DNA of 64,000 bases, taken from assembly GCF_008933155.1 (NCBI RefSeq), contig NZ_WBVP01000005.1, positions 62,001 to 126,000 of the forward strand. Reading direction: 5' to 3'. The translations under genes were made by a program, and so were the position numbers. Each line of letters begins with the position of its first letter. Within the stretch, counting starts at the first letter, position 1. Origin of the DNA: Aliivibrio finisterrensis. GTDB lineage: Bacteria; Pseudomonadota; Gammaproteobacteria; Enterobacterales; Vibrionaceae. The notes beneath the pieces were generated by a model. That model was not told the DNA's origin and ran no database searches. It saw only the letters and a program-made list of their open reading frames with translations. Positions 10,063 through 22,497 of the stretch are shown one piece after another.

Positions 10063-10368
10063 AGTCGAAATTACATGAGATGTAACTCTTCTTCTGTATT
10101 TGGTATTATTTCCATGTTTTCGACTAAAATAGAAAGGTTAATACTGATTGATGTGCTGGATCTTCTGTTTTGAGTGAATTGTTTTGATATTTTGTATCGT
10201 TTAAAATTGAAAAACAGGATATGTAACTAATGCTTTCGGGGTGTGGTTATATAAATGTTCTTAAAGGGCATGATCGCTGATCAGATCCCTATAAGCATAA
10301 AGATCCACACTTTTAAATGCGTACAGAGACACTGTGTTTATTTGAAATTGATTAAGAAGGAAACAGCG
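10063..10368 (+). promoter_or_regulatory. 306-bp intergenic region with a candidate sigma-70 promoter for the zinc-ribbon gene
   Basis: Between the AlaX-like gene and the zinc-ribbon gene. The best promoter match is TTGTTT at 10179-10184, a 17-base spacer, and TAAAAT at 10202-10207. A wide inverted repeat (AGTCGAAA near 10063-10070 and TTTTCGACT near 10117-10125) lies upstream of it and could be the terminator region of the AlaX-like gene. I see no gene in this stretch; the reading frame open upstream of 10369 shows no conserved protein. Confidence 0.35.
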
Positions 10369-10602
10369 ATGCAAACAAACGAATGTCCTAAATGCCAGTC
10401 TGAATTGCGTTGGCAGCGAGAAGGATATCATTGTGATTTTTGTCAGGTTGATTTTACAAAAGTAGCTTATTGTCCAGATTGCAATAAGGAGATGGAAAAG
10501 CTTAATGCGTGTGGTGCAGCAAGCTATTTTTGTCATGATTGCAATGAGTTGAAATCTAAGTCTCGTGCAAAAACCAACTTTGTAGAGATGAGATCTAACT
10601 AG
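10369..10602 (+). CDS. yfgJ: YfgJ-like double zinc-ribbon protein
   Basis: 77-residue protein made almost entirely of cysteine knuckles: C6xxC9, C22xxC25, C35xxC38, C48 and C55xxC58, fitting two zinc ribbons. The pattern and the segment C-P-D-C-x(9)-A-C-G-A-x-x-Y-F-C resemble E. coli YfgJ, which lies in the same place next to xseA and der. The ATG at 10369 has an AAGGA site 8 bases upstream; a longer frame from 10255 adds unconserved sequence. No function has been established for the family as far as I know; zinc binding is inferred from the cysteines. Confidence 0.8.
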   Translation: MQTNECPKCQSELRWQREGYHCDFCQVDFTKVAYCPDCNKEMEKLNACGAASYFCHDCNELKSKSRAKTNFVEMRSN

Positions 10603-10620
10603 CCTAAGTTCAGGCTAGTT
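10597..10620. terminator. Bidirectional stem-loop between yfgJ and xseA
   Basis: AACTAGCCT at 10597-10605 pairs perfectly with AGGCTAGTT at 10612-10620. The stem contains the stop codons of both converging genes (TAG at 10600-10602 on plus, TAG at 10615-10617 on minus). Flanking T runs are short on both sides, so termination strength is uncertain. Confidence 0.6.
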
Positions 10621-11949
10621 AATTATTGTTGAGGTAATTTCGCCATCAGCAAAACGAGTGGTTATGCTTTCACCAGTCACAACTTGTTTTGTTGAAGTGA
10701 CAACCGCTCCTTTGTTATTACGAGTAATGGAATAGCCGCGTTGTAATGTCGCTAATGGACTAACGGTATCGAGCTTCTCTGCTGCTAATGCTAAATGATG
10801 ACGTTGCATTAATAGATTTCTGTCCATTGAATCGAGTAAACGGCGCTTTAGTTCCTCTATTCGTAATTTATCTTGAGATACTTTTTTGGCAGGAGATAGA
10901 TTACTTAAGCGTAAAGTTAGGTTCTCAACCTTATATTGGTGACGTTGCAAACGTTGCTGCATATACGCCATCAAACGTTGATTCAAATCATCAAGCTTTT
11001 GGCTTTGATTGTTTAACTGCATTTGTGGGTGCTGTTTTTCAAGACGATGCTGAAGAGTCGATAGTTGACGCTGCTGTTTTGATAAATAGCGATCCATTGC
11101 ACTGTTTAATCGTCGTTTCTGATGACTAACTGTTTGCAGTTGAGAAGACAAATCACGACTTACTAATTCAGCCGCAGCAGAAGGCGTTGGTGCTCGCACA
11201 TCTGCGACAAAATCGGCAATGGTTACGTCGATCTCATGGCCAACCGCACTCACTATTGGGATCTCACTTGCCGCAATGGTTCTTGCCACGATCTCTTCAT
11301 TGAAGCACCAAAGATCTTCCAATGAGCCTCCGCCTCGACCCACGATCAAAATATCACACTCATTACGAGTATTAGCACGTCCAATCGCTTGTGCAATTTG
11401 AATTGCTGCACCAGCACCTTGAACCATGGTTGGGTAAATGACTACGGGTAGGTTAGGATCACGTCGTTTCAATACATTTAAAATATCAAATAAAGCAGCG
11501 CCTGTTTGTGAGGTAATGATACCGACACGTTTTGGCTGTTCTGGTAAAGGCTGTTTAGCCGTTTGTGCAAAGAGGCCCTCTGCTGCAAGTGACATTTTAA
11601 GCTGGTCAAACTCTTGTTGAAGGCGGCCATCACCTTCGGGCTGCATACTTTCAATAATTAATTGATAGTCGCCGCGGGGTTCGTATAAAGAAAGGCGAGC
11701 TTTAACAAGAACTTGTTTACCGTTTTGAGGCTTAAAAGTAACCCGACGATTATTGCCTTTGAACATCGCACATTTGACTTGTGCTTGGCTGTCTTTAAGC
11801 GTGAGATACCAATGCCCAGAGACGGGAACAGTAAGGTTTGATATTTCCCCAACAAGCCAAACAATGCCCATTTCATTTTCTAATAATAGGCGAACTTCAG
11901 AGTTAAGACGTGAGACTGTAAAGATGCGAGGATTAGAATCGAGAGACAT
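10615..11949 (-). CDS. xseA: Exodeoxyribonuclease VII large subunit
   Basis: Large subunit of ExoVII, which with XseB degrades single-stranded DNA from both ends into short oligonucleotides. The 444-residue protein has an N-terminal OB-fold (about 1-105, with W-L-V-G-E-I-S-N and G-H-W-Y-L-T-L-K-D), the catalytic core ([11 protein letters not shown], then [11 protein letters not shown]-x-F-N-x-E and S-A-V-G-H-E-x-D) and a long C-terminal coiled coil. It is divergent from guaB, the usual arrangement. xseB is not in the window, as is normal for this family. Confidence 0.95.
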   Translation of the reverse strand: MSLDSNPRIFTVSRLNSEVRLLLENEMGIVWLVGEISNLTVPVSGHWYLTLKDSQAQVKCAMFKGNNRRVTFKPQNGKQVLVKARLSLYEPRGDYQLIIESMQPEGDGRLQQEFDQLKMSLAAEGLFAQTAKQPLPEQPKRVGIITSQTGAALFDILNVLKRRDPNLPVVIYPTMVQGAGAAIQIAQAIGRANTRNECDILIVGRGGGSLEDLWCFNEEIVARTIAASEIPIVSAVGHEIDVTIADFVADVRAPTPSAAAELVSRDLSSQLQTVSHQKRRLNSAMDRYLSKQQRQLSTLQHRLEKQHPQMQLNNQSQKLDDLNQRLMAYMQQRLQRHQYKVENLTLRLSNLSPAKKVSQDKLRIEELKRRLLDSMDRNLLMQRHHLALAAEKLDTVSPLATLQRGYSITRNNKGAVVTSTKQVVTGESITTRFADGEITSTIIN

Positions 11950-12037
11950 GATAATGCCTTAGACATGGCTATAGGAATTAGCGGCAATATAATACATAGC
12001 AAGGGGGATAATGCAAATTAAAAATAAATAAATGTGT

Positions 12038-12065
12038 AGCCAAGCGATTGCGCCGTGCGTATAAT
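12038..12065 (+). promoter_or_regulatory. guaB promoter with PurR-like operator
   Basis: A consensus -10 box TATAAT is at 12060-12065, followed by a GC-rich discriminator. Just upstream, the 16-mer at 12038-12053 (AGCCAAGCGATTGCGC) matches the PurR palindrome ACGCAAACGTTTGCGT at 11 of 16 positions, including the central CG and flanking AA/TT. It would cover the -35 to -10 spacer. No good -35 hexamer is present. Regulation by PurR is inferred from this match and from guaB control in E. coli. Confidence 0.6.
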
Positions 12066-12158
12066 CCGTCTGCAATATCAAATCCAAAACACTTTATTAT
12101 GCGAAACGATAAAGTGGGATTTATTCCTTTAAACACTTATTGTTGTGAGATATTGCAA

Positions 12159-13622
12159 ATGCTACGAATCGCAAAAGAAGCTTTAACCTTCGATGACGTT
12201 TTACTCGTCCCAGCACACTCCACAGTTCTTCCTAACACCGCTGATCTTCGCACTCAGTTAACGAAGACTATCTCTCTAAATATCCCTATGATTTCAGCAT
12301 CAATGGATACAGTGACAGAAGCGCGCCTTGCTATTGCATTAGCGCAAGAGGGTGGCATCGGTTTTATCCACAAGAACATGTCTATTGAACAGCAAGCTGA
12401 ACAAGTTCGCTTAGTAAAAATCTTTGAGGCAGGCGTTGTATCTGCTCCAGTAACCGTTCGTCCTGACGCAACTATCCAAGATGTGAAAGATCTGACTGAA
12501 AAGCACGGTTTTGCTGGCTTCCCTGTAGTAACTGAAACTAACGAACTTGTTGGTATCATTACTGGTCGTGATGTTCGTTTTGTAACAGACCTATCTAAGA
12601 AAGTTGACGTTGTTATGACGCCAAAGGCACGCTTAGCTTCTGTTAAAGAAGGTGCAACTCGTGAAGAAGTTCAAGAGAAAATGCATGAAGCGCGTGTTGA
12701 GAAAGTATTGGTAGTGAACGATGAGTTCCAACTAACCGGTATGATTACAGCAAAAGATTTCCACAAAGCAGAACGTAAACCAAATGCATGTAAAGACGAA
12801 CGTGGTCGTCTACGTGTAGGTGCTGCTGTTGGCGCCGGCGCTGGTAATGAAGAGCGTGTTGCTGCTCTTGTTGAAGCGGGCGTTGATGTTCTACTTATCG
12901 ATTCATCTCACGGTCATTCAGAAGGCGTCTTACAACGTATTCGTGAAACTCGTGCATCTTTCCCAGACCTACAAATTATTGGTGGTAACGTTGCTACTGG
13001 TGCGGGCGCTAAAGCATTAATCGATGCTGGTGTAAGTGCTGTAAAAGTAGGCATCGGCCCAGGTTCAATCTGTACTACTCGTATCGTTACGGGTGTGGGT
13101 GTTCCTCAAATTACGGCTATTTCAGATGCAGCAGAAGTTGCAACGGCTCACGATATTCCAGTTATTGCAGATGGCGGCATCCGTTACTCTGGTGATATCT
13201 GTAAAGCAATTGCAGCTGGTGCATCATGTGTAATGGTTGGTTCAATGTTTGCGGGTACAGAAGAAGCACCGGGTGAAGTGATTCTTTATCAAGGTCGTTC
13301 ATACAAATCTTACCGTGGCATGGGCTCTCTTGGTGCGATGTCTCAAGGTTCTTCAGACCGTTACTTCCAATCTGATAATGCAGCGGACAAGCTTGTGCCT
13401 GAAGGTATCGAAGGTCGTATCGCATACAAAGGTCGTCTAAAAGAGATCGTTCACCAACAAATGGGTGGTTTACGTTCAAGCATGGGCCTAACAGGTTCAG
13501 CAACAATTGAAGACATGCGTACTAAAGCTGAATTTGTTCGTATTTCAGGTGCAGGGATGAAAGAGTCTCACGTACATGATGTTCAGATCACGAAAGAAGC
13601 ACCTAATTATCGTTTGGGTTAA
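12159..13622 (+). CDS. guaB: Inosine-5'-monophosphate dehydrogenase
   Basis: Oxidises IMP to XMP with NAD+, the committed step to GMP. I use the ATG at 12159, giving 487 residues that begin [11 protein letters not shown] as in E. coli; the frame upstream lies over the promoter and operator and is not coding. The TIM barrel is interrupted by a CBS pair at about 90-205. The catalytic cysteine loop [10 protein letters not shown] and the flap region [10 protein letters not shown] are intact. guaA follows after 218 bases, as in most gammaproteobacteria. Confidence 0.97.
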   Translation: MLRIAKEALTFDDVLLVPAHSTVLPNTADLRTQLTKTISLNIPMISASMDTVTEARLAIALAQEGGIGFIHKNMSIEQQAEQVRLVKIFEAGVVSAPVTVRPDATIQDVKDLTEKHGFAGFPVVTETNELVGIITGRDVRFVTDLSKKVDVVMTPKARLASVKEGATREEVQEKMHEARVEKVLVVNDEFQLTGMITAKDFHKAERKPNACKDERGRLRVGAAVGAGAGNEERVAALVEAGVDVLLIDSSHGHSEGVLQRIRETRASFPDLQIIGGNVATGAGAKALIDAGVSAVKVGIGPGSICTTRIVTGVGVPQITAISDAAEVATAHDIPVIADGGIRYSGDICKAIAAGASCVMVGSMFAGTEEAPGEVILYQGRSYKSYRGMGSLGAMSQGSSDRYFQSDNAADKLVPEGIEGRIAYKGRLKEIVHQQMGGLRSSMGLTGSATIEDMRTKAEFVRISGAGMKESHVHDVQITKEAPNYRLG

Positions 13623-13649
13623 AAGAAGCGCCTAGGCTAATTTTTCTTA

Positions 13650-13760
13650 ATTTTCTTTGCAGAATCTTCCGATTTCGTTGTCAAAGGTACTCATTTACAC
13701 TTGTAAACTCCGTGCCTTTTCCTAGAACTCGAATGATTCTGCTGTGAAATATAAAGAAAA
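13650..13760. repeat. Nested-stem intergenic element between guaB and guaA
   Basis: Four sets of complementary arms are nested around one centre: TTTTCTTT (13650-13657) with AAAGAAAA (13753-13760); GCAGAATC (13659-13666) with GATTCTGC (13735-13742); AAAGGTAC (13683-13690) with GTGCCTTT (13712-13719, one mismatch); and TTTAC (13694-13698) with GTAAA (13703-13707). The RNA would fold into one long interrupted hairpin in the guaBA transcript. I recall similar palindromic intergenic units in Vibrionaceae, but that is memory, not a search. Possible roles: transcript processing, stability control, or a dispersed repeat. Confidence 0.65.
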
Positions 13761-13840
13761 AACTTTGTACCAAATTCAATTTTAAGCGTGTGGTTTTATA
13801 GTGAAGCCACACTAAATAAATGACTTTTTGAGAAAGACTA

Positions 13841-15394
13841 ATGACGACTAATATCCACGATCAACGCATTCTTATTTTAGATTTTGGTTCTCAATACACG
13901 CAGCTTGTTGCGCGTCGTATCCGTGAGATTGGTGTTTACTGTGAGCTTTGGAGCTGGGATGTAGAAGAATCTGACATCCGTGATTTTAACCCAGATGGCA
14001 TCATCTTATCTGGTGGCCCTGAAAGTGTTACTGAAGCAAATTCTCCTCGTGCTCCTCAATATGTATTTGATTCTGGTGTTCCTGTATTTGGTGTGTGTTA
14101 CGGCATGCAAACAATGGCAGAGCAACTTGGCGGTAAAGTAGCAACGTCTACTGAGCGTGAATTTGGTTATGCTGCGGTACAAGTAACAGGTGAATCAGCG
14201 CTGTTTAAAGATCTTGAAGCAACTCAAGATGTTTGGATGAGCCACGGTGATAAAGTTGTTGAAATCCCATCTGATTTCGTGAAAATTGCAGAGACAGAAA
14301 CTTGTCCTTACGCTGCAATGGCGAACGAAGAGAAAAAATACTACGGTGTTCAATTCCACCCAGAAGTAACTCATACTAAAAACGGTTTAAAAATGCTTGA
14401 GAACTTTGTTCTTAATGTATGTGGCTGTGAAGGTCTGTGGACTTCAGCATCAATCATTGAAGATGCCGTTGCTCGAATTAAAGAGCAAGTAGGCGATGAT
14501 GAAGTGATTCTTGGTTTATCTGGTGGTGTAGATTCATCAGTAGTCGCTATGCTTGCTCACCGTGCAATCGGTGACAAACTAACGTGTGTGTTTGTTGATA
14601 ACGGTCTACTTCGTTTAAATGAAGCAGAGCAGGTAATGGAAATGTTCGGTAACAAGTTTGGTCTTAAGATCATTCATGTTGAAGCTGAAAAGCGTTTCCT
14701 AGATGCACTTGAAGGTGAATCAGATCCTGAAGCGAAACGTAAGATCATTGGTCACGTATTTGTAGATATCTTCGATGAAGAGTCGAAGAAACTATCAAAT
14801 GCAAAATGGTTAGCTCAAGGTACTATCTACCCAGATGTTATCGAATCAGCAGCATCGAAAACAGGTAAAGCGCACGTTATCAAATCTCACCACAATGTTG
14901 GTGGTCTTCCTGATGACATGGAGATGGGTCTTGTTGAGCCATTACGTGAGCTGTTTAAAGATGAAGTGCGTAAGATTGGCTTAGAATTAGGTCTTCCATA
15001 CAATATGCTTTATCGCCACCCGTTCCCTGGGCCTGGTTTAGGTGTTCGTGTTCTTGGTGAGATTAAGAAAGAGTACTGTGACTTATTGCGTCGTGCTGAT
15101 GCTATCTTCATTGAAGAGCTGCACAATGCGGATCTTTACCACAAAGTATCTCAAGCGTTCACGGTATTCTTACCAGTACGTTCTGTAGGTGTAATGGGTG
15201 ATGGTCGTAAATACGATTGGGTTGTTTCTTTACGTGCAGTAGAAACTATCGACTTTATGACAGCGCATTGGGCACATTTACCATACGATTTCTTAGGTAA
15301 AGTATCTAACCGCATTATCAATGAAGTAAGTGGCATTTCTCGTGTTGTTTACGATATTTCTGGTAAGCCACCAGCAACAATCGAATGGGAATAA
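13841..15394 (+). CDS. guaA: GMP synthase (glutamine-hydrolysing)
   Basis: Converts XMP to GMP using ATP and glutamine. 517 residues: a class I glutamine amidotransferase domain at about 8-200 with nucleophile loop G-V-C-Y-G-M-Q and the downstream His/Glu pair in F-H-P-E-V-T-H; an ATP pyrophosphatase domain with P-loop [10 protein letters not shown]; and a C-terminal dimerisation domain ending in P-P-A-T-I-E-W-E, the standard terminus. GAGAAAGACTA precedes the ATG. Likely co-transcribed with guaB through the nested-stem element. Confidence 0.97.
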   Translation: MTTNIHDQRILILDFGSQYTQLVARRIREIGVYCELWSWDVEESDIRDFNPDGIILSGGPESVTEANSPRAPQYVFDSGVPVFGVCYGMQTMAEQLGGKVATSTEREFGYAAVQVTGESALFKDLEATQDVWMSHGDKVVEIPSDFVKIAETETCPYAAMANEEKKYYGVQFHPEVTHTKNGLKMLENFVLNVCGCEGLWTSASIIEDAVARIKEQVGDDEVILGLSGGVDSSVVAMLAHRAIGDKLTCVFVDNGLLRLNEAEQVMEMFGNKFGLKIIHVEAEKRFLDALEGESDPEAKRKIIGHVFVDIFDEESKKLSNAKWLAQGTIYPDVIESAASKTGKAHVIKSHHNVGGLPDDMEMGLVEPLRELFKDEVRKIGLELGLPYNMLYRHPFPGPGLGVRVLGEIKKEYCDLLRRADAIFIEELHNADLYHKVSQAFTVFLPVRSVGVMGDGRKYDWVVSLRAVETIDFMTAHWAHLPYDFLGKVSNRIINEVSGISRVVYDISGKPPATIEWE

Positions 15395-15426
15395 TCTCTG
15401 ATTCAATGAATCTGATTTAATTTAAG

Positions 15427-15450
15427 AAAGCGCCGAAAGGCGCTTTTTTT
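15427..15450 (+). terminator. Rho-independent terminator after guaA
   Basis: AAAGCGCC at 15427-15434, tetraloop GAAA, GGCGCTTT at 15439-15446, then a T run to 15450. Very strong GAAA-capped terminator 32 bases after the guaA stop. Confidence 0.93.
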
Positions 15451-15670
15451 GTTTCAGTTGTAAAGCATAATAATTTATATTGTTAGTTATATGTTTCAGT
15501 GAAAACTTATCTTACAAAATATATGTTTGCACTTCTAAATTATTCAACTAAATGCTCTATTTCTTTCTTAAGTGGTTTACACTGTTTCAGCAAAAGAAAA
15601 GTTAAGAGAAGTCACATAATTTCCAAATTCTTTTCTGAAAATACAACATTAATAATAGATGGAGTTACGG

Positions 15671-17230
15671 ATGAGTAACCAAGCAGCAGAGAAAGCATCT
15701 AAGCCAAGTGGTATGGATCGTTTTCTAAATACAATCGAACGAGTAGGTAACAAGATCCCAGATCCTGCACTACTGTTTTTCTGGGGCCTTTTAATTGTTT
15801 GGGGTCTTTCAGCGCTATTATCACAAGTACAATTTGACTTGATTCATCCTGTTACTCAAGATGCAGTTCAAGTGAAAAACCTTTTAACTGGTGATTCTTT
15901 AGCAAACTTTTTAGCAACAATGGTGAAAAACTTCACCGGTTTTGCTCCACTAGGTATCGTATTAGTAGCGATGCTAGGTGTTGGTGTTGCTGACTCTTCA
16001 GGCTTTATTCAAACTGGCCTAAAGAAAATGCTTAACTTCACTCCAGCGAAACTATTAACGCCAATGCTTATTCTTGTTGCTATCGTGTCACACACAGCAG
16101 CAGATGCGGGTTACGTTTTAGTTATCCCACTAGGTGGTATCATTTTCCACGCGGCAGGTCGTCACCCATTAGCGGGTATCGCAGCTGCATTTGCGGGTGT
16201 ATCTGGTGGTTTCTCTGCAAACTTTATCCCATCGGGAATCGATCCATTACTGGCTGGCTTTACACAAACAGCAGCACAAGTACTCGATACGACTTACATT
16301 GTTAACCCATTAGCAAACATTTACTTTACAGGCCTTTCTTCAATTCTAATTGTTGCGATTGGTTGGTATGTAACTGATAAAATTATCGAACCACGTTTAG
16401 CAAATACTCCTGTTGATGAAGATGCAGAAACAGCACCGGATTTAGGCTCTTTTACAGAGATTGAATCGAAAGCATTTAAGTTCGCTGGTTGGGCAATGGT
16501 TGCTGGTATCGCACTGTTAATTGCACTTATTTACCCTGATGATTCAGCACTGCGTTCTCCTGATGGCCAAATTACGTCATTCTCAGCGCCTTTAATGCAG
16601 TCAATTGTACCGCTTATTTTCATTCTGTTTATTATTCCAGGTATCGTTTATGGACGTGTATCAGGTACATTTAAAAGCAGTAATGATGTAATTAAAGCAA
16701 TGTCAGAAACGATGGGCACGATGGGGGCATACATGGTTATGTCATTCTTCTGTGCACAATTCTTAGTTGCTTTCAGTCAATCAAACATCGGTACAATTTT
16801 AGCAATGTACGGTGCTGATTTCTTAAAAGCATTAGATCTTCCTGGTCAATTAACGATTATTGGTATGATCTTACTAACGGCATTCGTTAACTTGCTTATC
16901 GGTTCGGCATCAGCGAAATGGGCTCTAATTGGTCCTGTATTAGTTCCTATGTTAATGGGTGTTGGTATCTCTCCTGAGCTTTCTCAAGCGGCATACCGTG
17001 TAGGTGATTCTGTTTCAAACATCATCTCCCCATTAATGGTATTCTTCCCGTTAGTTGTGGTTTACTGCCAACGCTATGTTAAATCAACGGGTATCGGTAC
17101 ATTGGCTTCTCTAATGATGCCTTTCTCTATCGCAATGCTAATTGGTTGGACAATCTTCTTACTAGCATACTGGGCTCTAGGTATTCCACTAGGTATCCAA
17201 GCGCCATACACATATAACCTTCCTGGTTAA
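15671..17230 (+). CDS. AbgT-family transporter (p-aminobenzoyl-glutamate type)
   Basis: Polytopic inner-membrane protein of 519 residues in the AbgT family; E. coli AbgT imports p-aminobenzoyl-glutamate, while other members export sulfonamides or p-aminobenzoate. The start at 15671 has GGAG 6 bases upstream; an ATG at 15659 has no site. About a dozen hydrophobic segments are visible, with family motifs such as S-H-T-A-A-D-A-G-Y-V-L-V-I-P-L-G-G near 135-155 and the paired re-entrant region S-A-S-A-K-W-A-L-I-G-P-V. No abgA/abgB peptidase genes are nearby, so the transport direction and substrate are open. Confidence 0.85.
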   Translation: MSNQAAEKASKPSGMDRFLNTIERVGNKIPDPALLFFWGLLIVWGLSALLSQVQFDLIHPVTQDAVQVKNLLTGDSLANFLATMVKNFTGFAPLGIVLVAMLGVGVADSSGFIQTGLKKMLNFTPAKLLTPMLILVAIVSHTAADAGYVLVIPLGGIIFHAAGRHPLAGIAAAFAGVSGGFSANFIPSGIDPLLAGFTQTAAQVLDTTYIVNPLANIYFTGLSSILIVAIGWYVTDKIIEPRLANTPVDEDAETAPDLGSFTEIESKAFKFAGWAMVAGIALLIALIYPDDSALRSPDGQITSFSAPLMQSIVPLIFILFIIPGIVYGRVSGTFKSSNDVIKAMSETMGTMGAYMVMSFFCAQFLVAFSQSNIGTILAMYGADFLKALDLPGQLTIIGMILLTAFVNLLIGSASAKWALIGPVLVPMLMGVGISPELSQAAYRVGDSVSNIISPLMVFFPLVVVYCQRYVKSTGIGTLASLMMPFSIAMLIGWTIFLLAYWALGIPLGIQAPYTYNLPG

Positions 17231-17246
17231 TTTGTATTAGTAAAAA

Positions 17247-17284
17247 TAAAAGCCCTGAGAATATTGAGTTCTCAGGGCTTTTTT
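17247..17284. terminator. Terminator between the AbgT-family gene and fghA
   Basis: AAAGCCCTGAGAA at 17248-17260/61 pairs with TTCTCAGGGCTTT at 17269-17281, with a T run on the plus strand and an A/T-rich flank on the minus side. It can serve both converging genes. Confidence 0.92.
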
Positions 17285-17292
17285 GTGTTTCT

Positions 17293-18135
17293 TTATTTAT
17301 TTAAATAAGCAGCATGAAACTCTAAATGCTCATCAATAAAAGTAGAAATGAAGAAGTAGCTGTGGTCGTAACCTGGTTGCATTCTTACTTCTACATCGGC
17401 ACCAGATTGCTCTGCTGAAGAAAGTAGGTATTCCGGTTTTAACTGTTCTTCCAAAAAGCCGTCCGCTTCACCTTGGTCAACTAAGATCGGAAGTTTTGAG
17501 CCTTTTTTAAGAAGTTCAGCACTGTCGTATTCTAACCAAGCTTCTTTATTATCACCTAGGTATAAACCTAACGCTTTTTGTCCCCAAGGGCAGTTAATTG
17601 GACTAGTAATAGGACTAAATGCAGAAATTGATTGGTACATATCTTGGTTTTTTAAACCGATAGTAATAGCACCATGACCACCCATACTATGACCAGAAAT
17701 CGATTTTTTATCTGATACAGGAAAGTGTTCTTCGATTAATGATGGTAGCTCTTTTGTCACATAGTCATACATATGGTAATGACGATTCCAAGGGGCTTGA
17801 GTTGCATTTAAGTAGAACCCAGCACCTAGGCCAAAATCGTATGCGCCTTCTGCATCATCAGCAACGTCTTCACCACGAGGGCTTGTATCCATAGCAACAA
17901 TCGCAATGCCTAATTCAGCCGCTTTTTTGAATGCGCCCGCTTTTTGCATGAAGTTTTCATCGGTGCAGGTCAAGCCTGATAACCAGTATAAAACAGGAAC
18001 TGGGTTTGTCTCAGAAGCGTTTGCAGGAAGAAAAATAGCAAAGCGCATATCGCAATTTAATGCTGATGATGTATGTGTGTATTGTTTGTGCCAACCACCC
18101 GCAACTTTTGCTTGGCTGATATTTTCGATTGTCAT
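17293..18135 (-). CDS. fghA: S-formylglutathione hydrolase
   Basis: Esterase-D family enzyme that hydrolyses S-formylglutathione to glutathione and formate, the second step of glutathione-dependent formaldehyde detoxification. The 280-residue alpha/beta hydrolase shows the oxyanion segment W-L-S-G-L-T-C-T-D-E-N-F, the nucleophile elbow S-G-H-S-M-G-G-H-G-A, and the catalytic His in G-Y-D-H-S-Y-F-F. It lies 217 bases downstream of adhC copy 1 on the same strand, consistent with one pathway and possibly one transcript. Confidence 0.94.
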   Translation of the reverse strand: MTIENISQAKVAGGWHKQYTHTSSALNCDMRFAIFLPANASETNPVPVLYWLSGLTCTDENFMQKAGAFKKAAELGIAIVAMDTSPRGEDVADDAEGAYDFGLGAGFYLNATQAPWNRHYHMYDYVTKELPSLIEEHFPVSDKKSISGHSMGGHGAITIGLKNQDMYQSISAFSPITSPINCPWGQKALGLYLGDNKEAWLEYDSAELLKKGSKLPILVDQGEADGFLEEQLKPEYLLSSAEQSGADVEVRMQPGYDHSYFFISTFIDEHLEFHAAYLNK

Positions 18136-18352
18136 GATGAGCCCTTTTATATTTGATTCGTATCAGCGAGATCACTGTATTGAATAGGTATCTACTGGTT
18201 GATTTTGAAGTGCTTTAAAATAAAGAATGGAACACTCAGTAAGCTTATCTATAAATTGCGCCACCCACGCAGATAAGCATACTTTCTTTATATAAAGCAC
18301 TTAGAGATCAAAAGTAGAATAGGGGCTAGAGTATCTACCCCCTCACTTTTAC

Positions 18353-19654
<1,302 letters not shown>

Positions 19655-19751
19655 TAATACTTGGACTTTTAGTTGTTCATGAGGCCTTTATGATTAGAAA
19701 GGTAAATAATAAAGGGAGGTATGCGCTAATATCGAATAAAAAGTGTGAAGC

Positions 19752-19787
19752 ATAAAAAAGCCCGCTAGAGGTTATCCAACGGGCTTT
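19752..19787 (-). terminator. Terminator of the symporter gene
   Basis: On the minus strand AAAGCCCG (from 19787) pairs with CGGGCTTT (to 19757), followed by a T run to 19754. It lies just past the stop of the symporter. The same stem sequence recurs after adhC copy 2. Confidence 0.85.
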
Positions 19788-19795
19788 CATAGAGA

Positions 19796-21085
19796 TTATG
19801 CGGAGTAAGATGTTTGAGATAATGATTGCTTTTCTGTGAGTGTTTTTTGTTTATTCTGCCATTTATCAATAACTAAAGCGGCAATCATATCTCCCTCAAC
19901 GTTGACCGCGGTACGGAAAGTATCAAGTGGACGTTCAATGATTAACAGGATCGCGATAGCTTCTAATGGGATCCCAGCAGCTAAAAGCACCAGTTGCATG
20001 CCTGACATAGATCCTGAAGGCATTCCGGGTGCACCAACAGAGGAAACCATTGCCATAATAAAAATCATGATTAATCCTGAGGTTGTTAAATCAACCCCAA
20101 AAAGTTGAGCTAAGAATATAGCAGCTACTCCTTCGAATAATGCGGTTCCGTCCATATTCATTACCGCACCAAGGGGTAACACCATACTGCTGGTACTTTG
20201 CGACACCCCCAGTTTTTCTTGGGCACTTTGCATTGCTAATGGCAAGGTGGCTGAGCTAGAAGAGGTAGCAAAAGCCATCGCCATAGGAGCAGAGATCGCT
20301 TTAAATAAGGTTGTATATTTAATACCAGTCGCTAGTTTTGCAATCGTTGGTAAAACAATAGCGCCATGAATTAAAGTCAAAACAAAAACCAATAGAGCAA
20401 ACAGAGCTAATTGTTGAAATAAAGATTCTCCACCGCGAACTGTGAAGTCAAAAACAATAGCAAATACTGCCAATGGAGATAATTTAATTATCCAACCCAC
20501 TATCGTATTAATGCTTTTATTTAAACCACTGAGTACCTCAAAAATAGGGTGTTTTTCTGGTAATGATGAGAGTAAAGCTAGCCCTAACATAAATGAAAAC
20601 ACAACGATAGCGAGCAAATTACCATTCGTTAATGCTGCAACAGGATTAACAAAAGCCATATTAAGTAGTTTTCCAGCAATGGCAGCGCCGCCAGCAGACT
20701 CTTCACTAATAAGCTGAACATTATCACCAACAGGTGCAAACTCAGTCAGAGGTTGCCATGCGGGTAATAATAATGATGCACCTAAACCGAGAGAAATAGC
20801 CAATAGAGTAGTAAAGCTATAGAACAGTAGGGTATTTCGACCGACTTGCTTTAGACGAGTGATAGAACCAATACTTGTTATGCCCTGAAGTAAAGAAAAC
20901 ATAACGACAAGGCCAACGACCATTTTAAGTAAACCGATATAAGTGACTTTTCCTAACATCACTAATTGATACCAAGAAGTTTGTGTTACGTCAGTTGTCG
21001 GAGAAATTAATAGGGTAAAAAGCCATGCAAGTAATGCAGCTAGTAGCAGTTGCAAAGGCAAAGATTGACGAAGTTTAGTCAACAT
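19796..21085 (-). CDS. Dicarboxylate/amino acid:cation symporter (DAACS/SLC1 family)
   Basis: 429-residue inner-membrane secondary transporter of the glutamate/aspartate/serine symporter family. Visible family parts: multiple N-terminal membrane helices, the serine-rich re-entrant hairpin A-T-S-S-S-S-A-T-L-P, the N-M-D-G-T-A-L motif of helix 7, and a second hairpin around S-S-V-G-A-P-G-M-P-S-G-S. The S-V-G-A-P-G-x-P region fits acidic or neutral amino acid carriers but does not settle the substrate. It lies downstream of adhC copy 2 on the same strand; a terminator separates the two, so co-regulation is uncertain. Confidence 0.86.
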   Translation of the reverse strand: MLTKLRQSLPLQLLLAALLAWLFTLLISPTTDVTQTSWYQLVMLGKVTYIGLLKMVVGLVVMFSLLQGITSIGSITRLKQVGRNTLLFYSFTTLLAISLGLGASLLLPAWQPLTEFAPVGDNVQLISEESAGGAAIAGKLLNMAFVNPVAALTNGNLLAIVVFSFMLGLALLSSLPEKHPIFEVLSGLNKSINTIVGWIIKLSPLAVFAIVFDFTVRGGESLFQQLALFALLVFVLTLIHGAIVLPTIAKLATGIKYTTLFKAISAPMAMAFATSSSSATLPLAMQSAQEKLGVSQSTSSMVLPLGAVMNMDGTALFEGVAAIFLAQLFGVDLTTSGLIMIFIMAMVSSVGAPGMPSGSMSGMQLVLLAAGIPLEAIAILLIIERPLDTFRTAVNVEGDMIAALVIDKWQNKQKTLTEKQSLSQTSYSA

Positions 21086-21164
21086 AATAATGGTTTCCAG
21101 TAATTTTGTATAAAGTGTTTTATACGTTTATTGAAGGACTTCTCCTTTAATAAACATATACACC

Positions 21165-21207
21165 TTTAAAAAAATAAAGCCCGCTCGAAATGAATCTAAC
21201 GGGCTTT
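21165..21207 (-). terminator. Terminator of adhC copy 2
   Basis: Minus-strand stem AAAGCCCG/CGGGCTTT (arms 21200-21207 and 21176-21183), followed by T-rich sequence. The stem arms are identical to those after the symporter, with a different loop. Confidence 0.85.
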
Positions 21208-21246
21208 ACGTTTAGTTAATAATCGTTAAGTTTTAAATATTAAAAC

Positions 21247-22443
<1,197 letters not shown>

Positions 22444-22497
22444 TCATTTTAAGCATAGTGCTATTTTTTGTTTGTGCTCGTCGTCTTGTTGGGTGCC

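Noticed and set aside
12048-12158. Longer N-terminus for GuaB beginning at 12048
   Set aside because: The added 37 residues lie over the -10 box and operator and have no counterpart in GuaB proteins; translation from 12159 is supported by alignment.
18243-18278. GCTTATCT...AGATAAGC inverted repeat between adhC copy 1 and fghA
   Set aside because: The 8-bp arms enclose a 20-base loop and there is no T run on either strand. It might be a leader structure, but I cannot call it a terminator.
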